64,000 nucleotides of DNA from Hyphomonas sp. (GTDB taxonomy: Bacteria > Pseudomonadota > Alphaproteobacteria > Caulobacterales > Hyphomonadaceae): positions 1 to 64,000 of the forward strand of contig WGNP01000001.1 of the NCBI GenBank assembly GCA_016124495.1, read 5' to 3'. The position numbers and the translations under genes were made by a program. This document shows positions 62,841-64,000 of this stretch, one piece after another. The notes under the pieces are model-generated. The model did no database searches. It saw nothing but the letters and a program-made list of their open reading frames with translations, and had not been told where the DNA came from. Within the stretch, counting starts at the first letter, position 1. Each line of letters begins with the position of its first letter.

Positions 62841-64000
62841 ATGCGCGTCGTTACGCGGTTTGCCCCTTCCCCCACCGGGATGCTTCACATCGGAGGGGCA
62901 CGCACCGCGCTTTTCAACTACCTTTTCGCGAAAAGGCATGGTGGCCGGTTCCTGCTGCGCATCGAAGATACCGACCACGAACGCTCTACACCGGAAGCGA
63001 CGGCGGCGATCCTCGATGCCATGAACTGGCTGGGCCTGACACCCGACGAGCCGCCGGTCATGCAATCCGAACGCATGGGCCGCCATGCCGCTGTGGCACA
63101 TGAGATGGTGGCGCGCGGCACGGCATTCCGCTGCTATGTCAGCGCCGAAGAGCTTCAGGCCCGGCGCGACCTCGGCGAAGAAAAGCGCGTTGCCGCGCGC
63201 CAGGAGGGCCTCGGCGAGAGCGAACGCAGCGCGCTGCTGGCCGAAGCGGGCGCCTTGCTGGCGCCGTTCCGCTCACCCTGGCGTGATGGCGGGGCGCCGC
63301 CTTCGGCGGACGCGCCCTATGTCGTGCGCTTACGCGCACCCGATGGCGGAGACCGCGTCGTCGAAGACGGCGTCCAGGGAACCGTGAGAGTCCACGCCGC
63401 CGAGATCGATGATCTCGTGCTTCTGCGCACTGACAATACGCCGACCTACATGCTGGCCGTCGTAGTCGATGATCACGACATGAACGTCACCCACGTCATT
63501 CGCGGCGACGACCATCTGCGCAACACGTTCCGGCAGATCCCGATTTACGAGGCCATGGGCTGGGACGTTCCCCGGTTTTCCCACCTGCCGATGATCCACG
63601 GCAATGACGGCGGCAAACTTTCAAAACGCCATGGCGCCCTGTCGACGACCGTCTACCGTGACCTCGGCTACCTGCCCGAAGGCATGAAGGCCTACCTGCT
63701 GCGGCTCGGCTGGAGCCATGGCGACCAGGAAATCTTCACCGAGGACGAAGCCATCCGGCTGTTCGGCCTCGACGGCATCAACAAGTCCCCGGCCCGGCTT
63801 GATCTGGAAAAGCTGGGGACCGTCAACGCCCACTTCATCCGCGAAGCTGGCAACGACCATCTGTTCGACCTTCTGACCCCTTTCCTGCGTGCCGAGGGCG
63901 ACCTGGACGCCGCCGCCGCTTCCCGTATCCGCAAAGCGCTGCCTCACATGAAAGATCGCGGCACGACACTCGTGGAGCTCGCGGCAGCATTTCGCTTTCT
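62841..64000 (+). CDS. gltX: Glutamate--tRNA ligase (3' end beyond window)
   Basis: MRVVTRFAPSPTGMLHIGGARTALFNYLFAKRHGGRFLLRIEDTDHERSTPEATAAIL, HGNDGGKLSKRHGALSTTVYRDLGYLPEGMKAYLLRLGWSHGDQE. Not in the ORF track because it has no stop in the window. Confidence 0.97.
   Translation, partial: MRVVTRFAPSPTGMLHIGGARTALFNYLFAKRHGGRFLLRIEDTDHERSTPEATAAILDAMNWLGLTPDEPPVMQSERMGRHAAVAHEMVARGTAFRCYVSAEELQARRDLGEEKRVAARQEGLGESERSALLAEAGALLAPFRSPWRDGGAPPSADAPYVVRLRAPDGGDRVVEDGVQGTVRVHAAEIDDLVLLRTDNTPTYMLAVVVDDHDMNVTHVIRGDDHLRNTFRQIPIYEAMGWDVPRFSHLPMIHGNDGGKLSKRHGALSTTVYRDLGYLPEGMKAYLLRLGWSHGDQEIFTEDEAIRLFGLDGINKSPARLDLEKLGTVNAHFIREAGNDHLFDLLTPFLRAEGDLDAAAASRIRKALPHMKDRGTTLVELAAAFRF

Noticed and set aside
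62067-63103. Plus-strand ORFs in the lexA-gltX gap and start of gltX
   Set aside because: Arg/Pro-rich, no domains; the minus-strand comEC-like relic explains the region better.

Overview
The window looks like an alphaproteobacterial chromosome, probably Hyphomonadaceae/Caulobacterales-like (inferred from gene content and order; not tested). It splits into two parts near a tRNA-Ser(TGA) at about 28.0 kb. The left part (1-28 kb) is accessory: decayed IS3-family fragments, three TetR regulators plus one AraC and one LytTR regulator, a CYP153-like P450, acyl-CoA synthetase, GMC oxidoreductase, DegT aminotransferase, hydrolases, gene fragments, and a family of degenerate same-orientation ~97-bp intergenic repeats (at least 7 copies between 1.7 and 18.2 kb). 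The right part (28-64 kb) is dense core genome: RlpA-like/DacA-like/tmk/holB/TatD/MBL, guaA-guaB region, ppx-rlmE, hspQ, hldE, phr-FAD oxidase-DUF1365-CFA operon, pyrG-secG-tpiA, SurA_N/PpiD-like protein, trpEGDC, lexA, gltX (cut by the window end). Main observations: (i) the 97-bp repeat family with conserved internal spacing, (ii) a probable comEC ghost between lexA and gltX, (iii) a TGATCC-N16-CGTA ECF11 (RpoE/ChrR)-type promoter candidate in front of the photolyase operon, (iv) a near-direct repeat bracketing 19.1-28.0 kb whose right copy runs into the tRNA-Ser 3' end, (v) a GAAC-N7-GAAC LexA box at lexA, (vi) an IDO-superfamily gene, and (vii) several single-substitution gene relics. No CRISPR array, rRNA, prophage or recognised defence system was seen. 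All family calls come from reading motifs by eye, without database searches.
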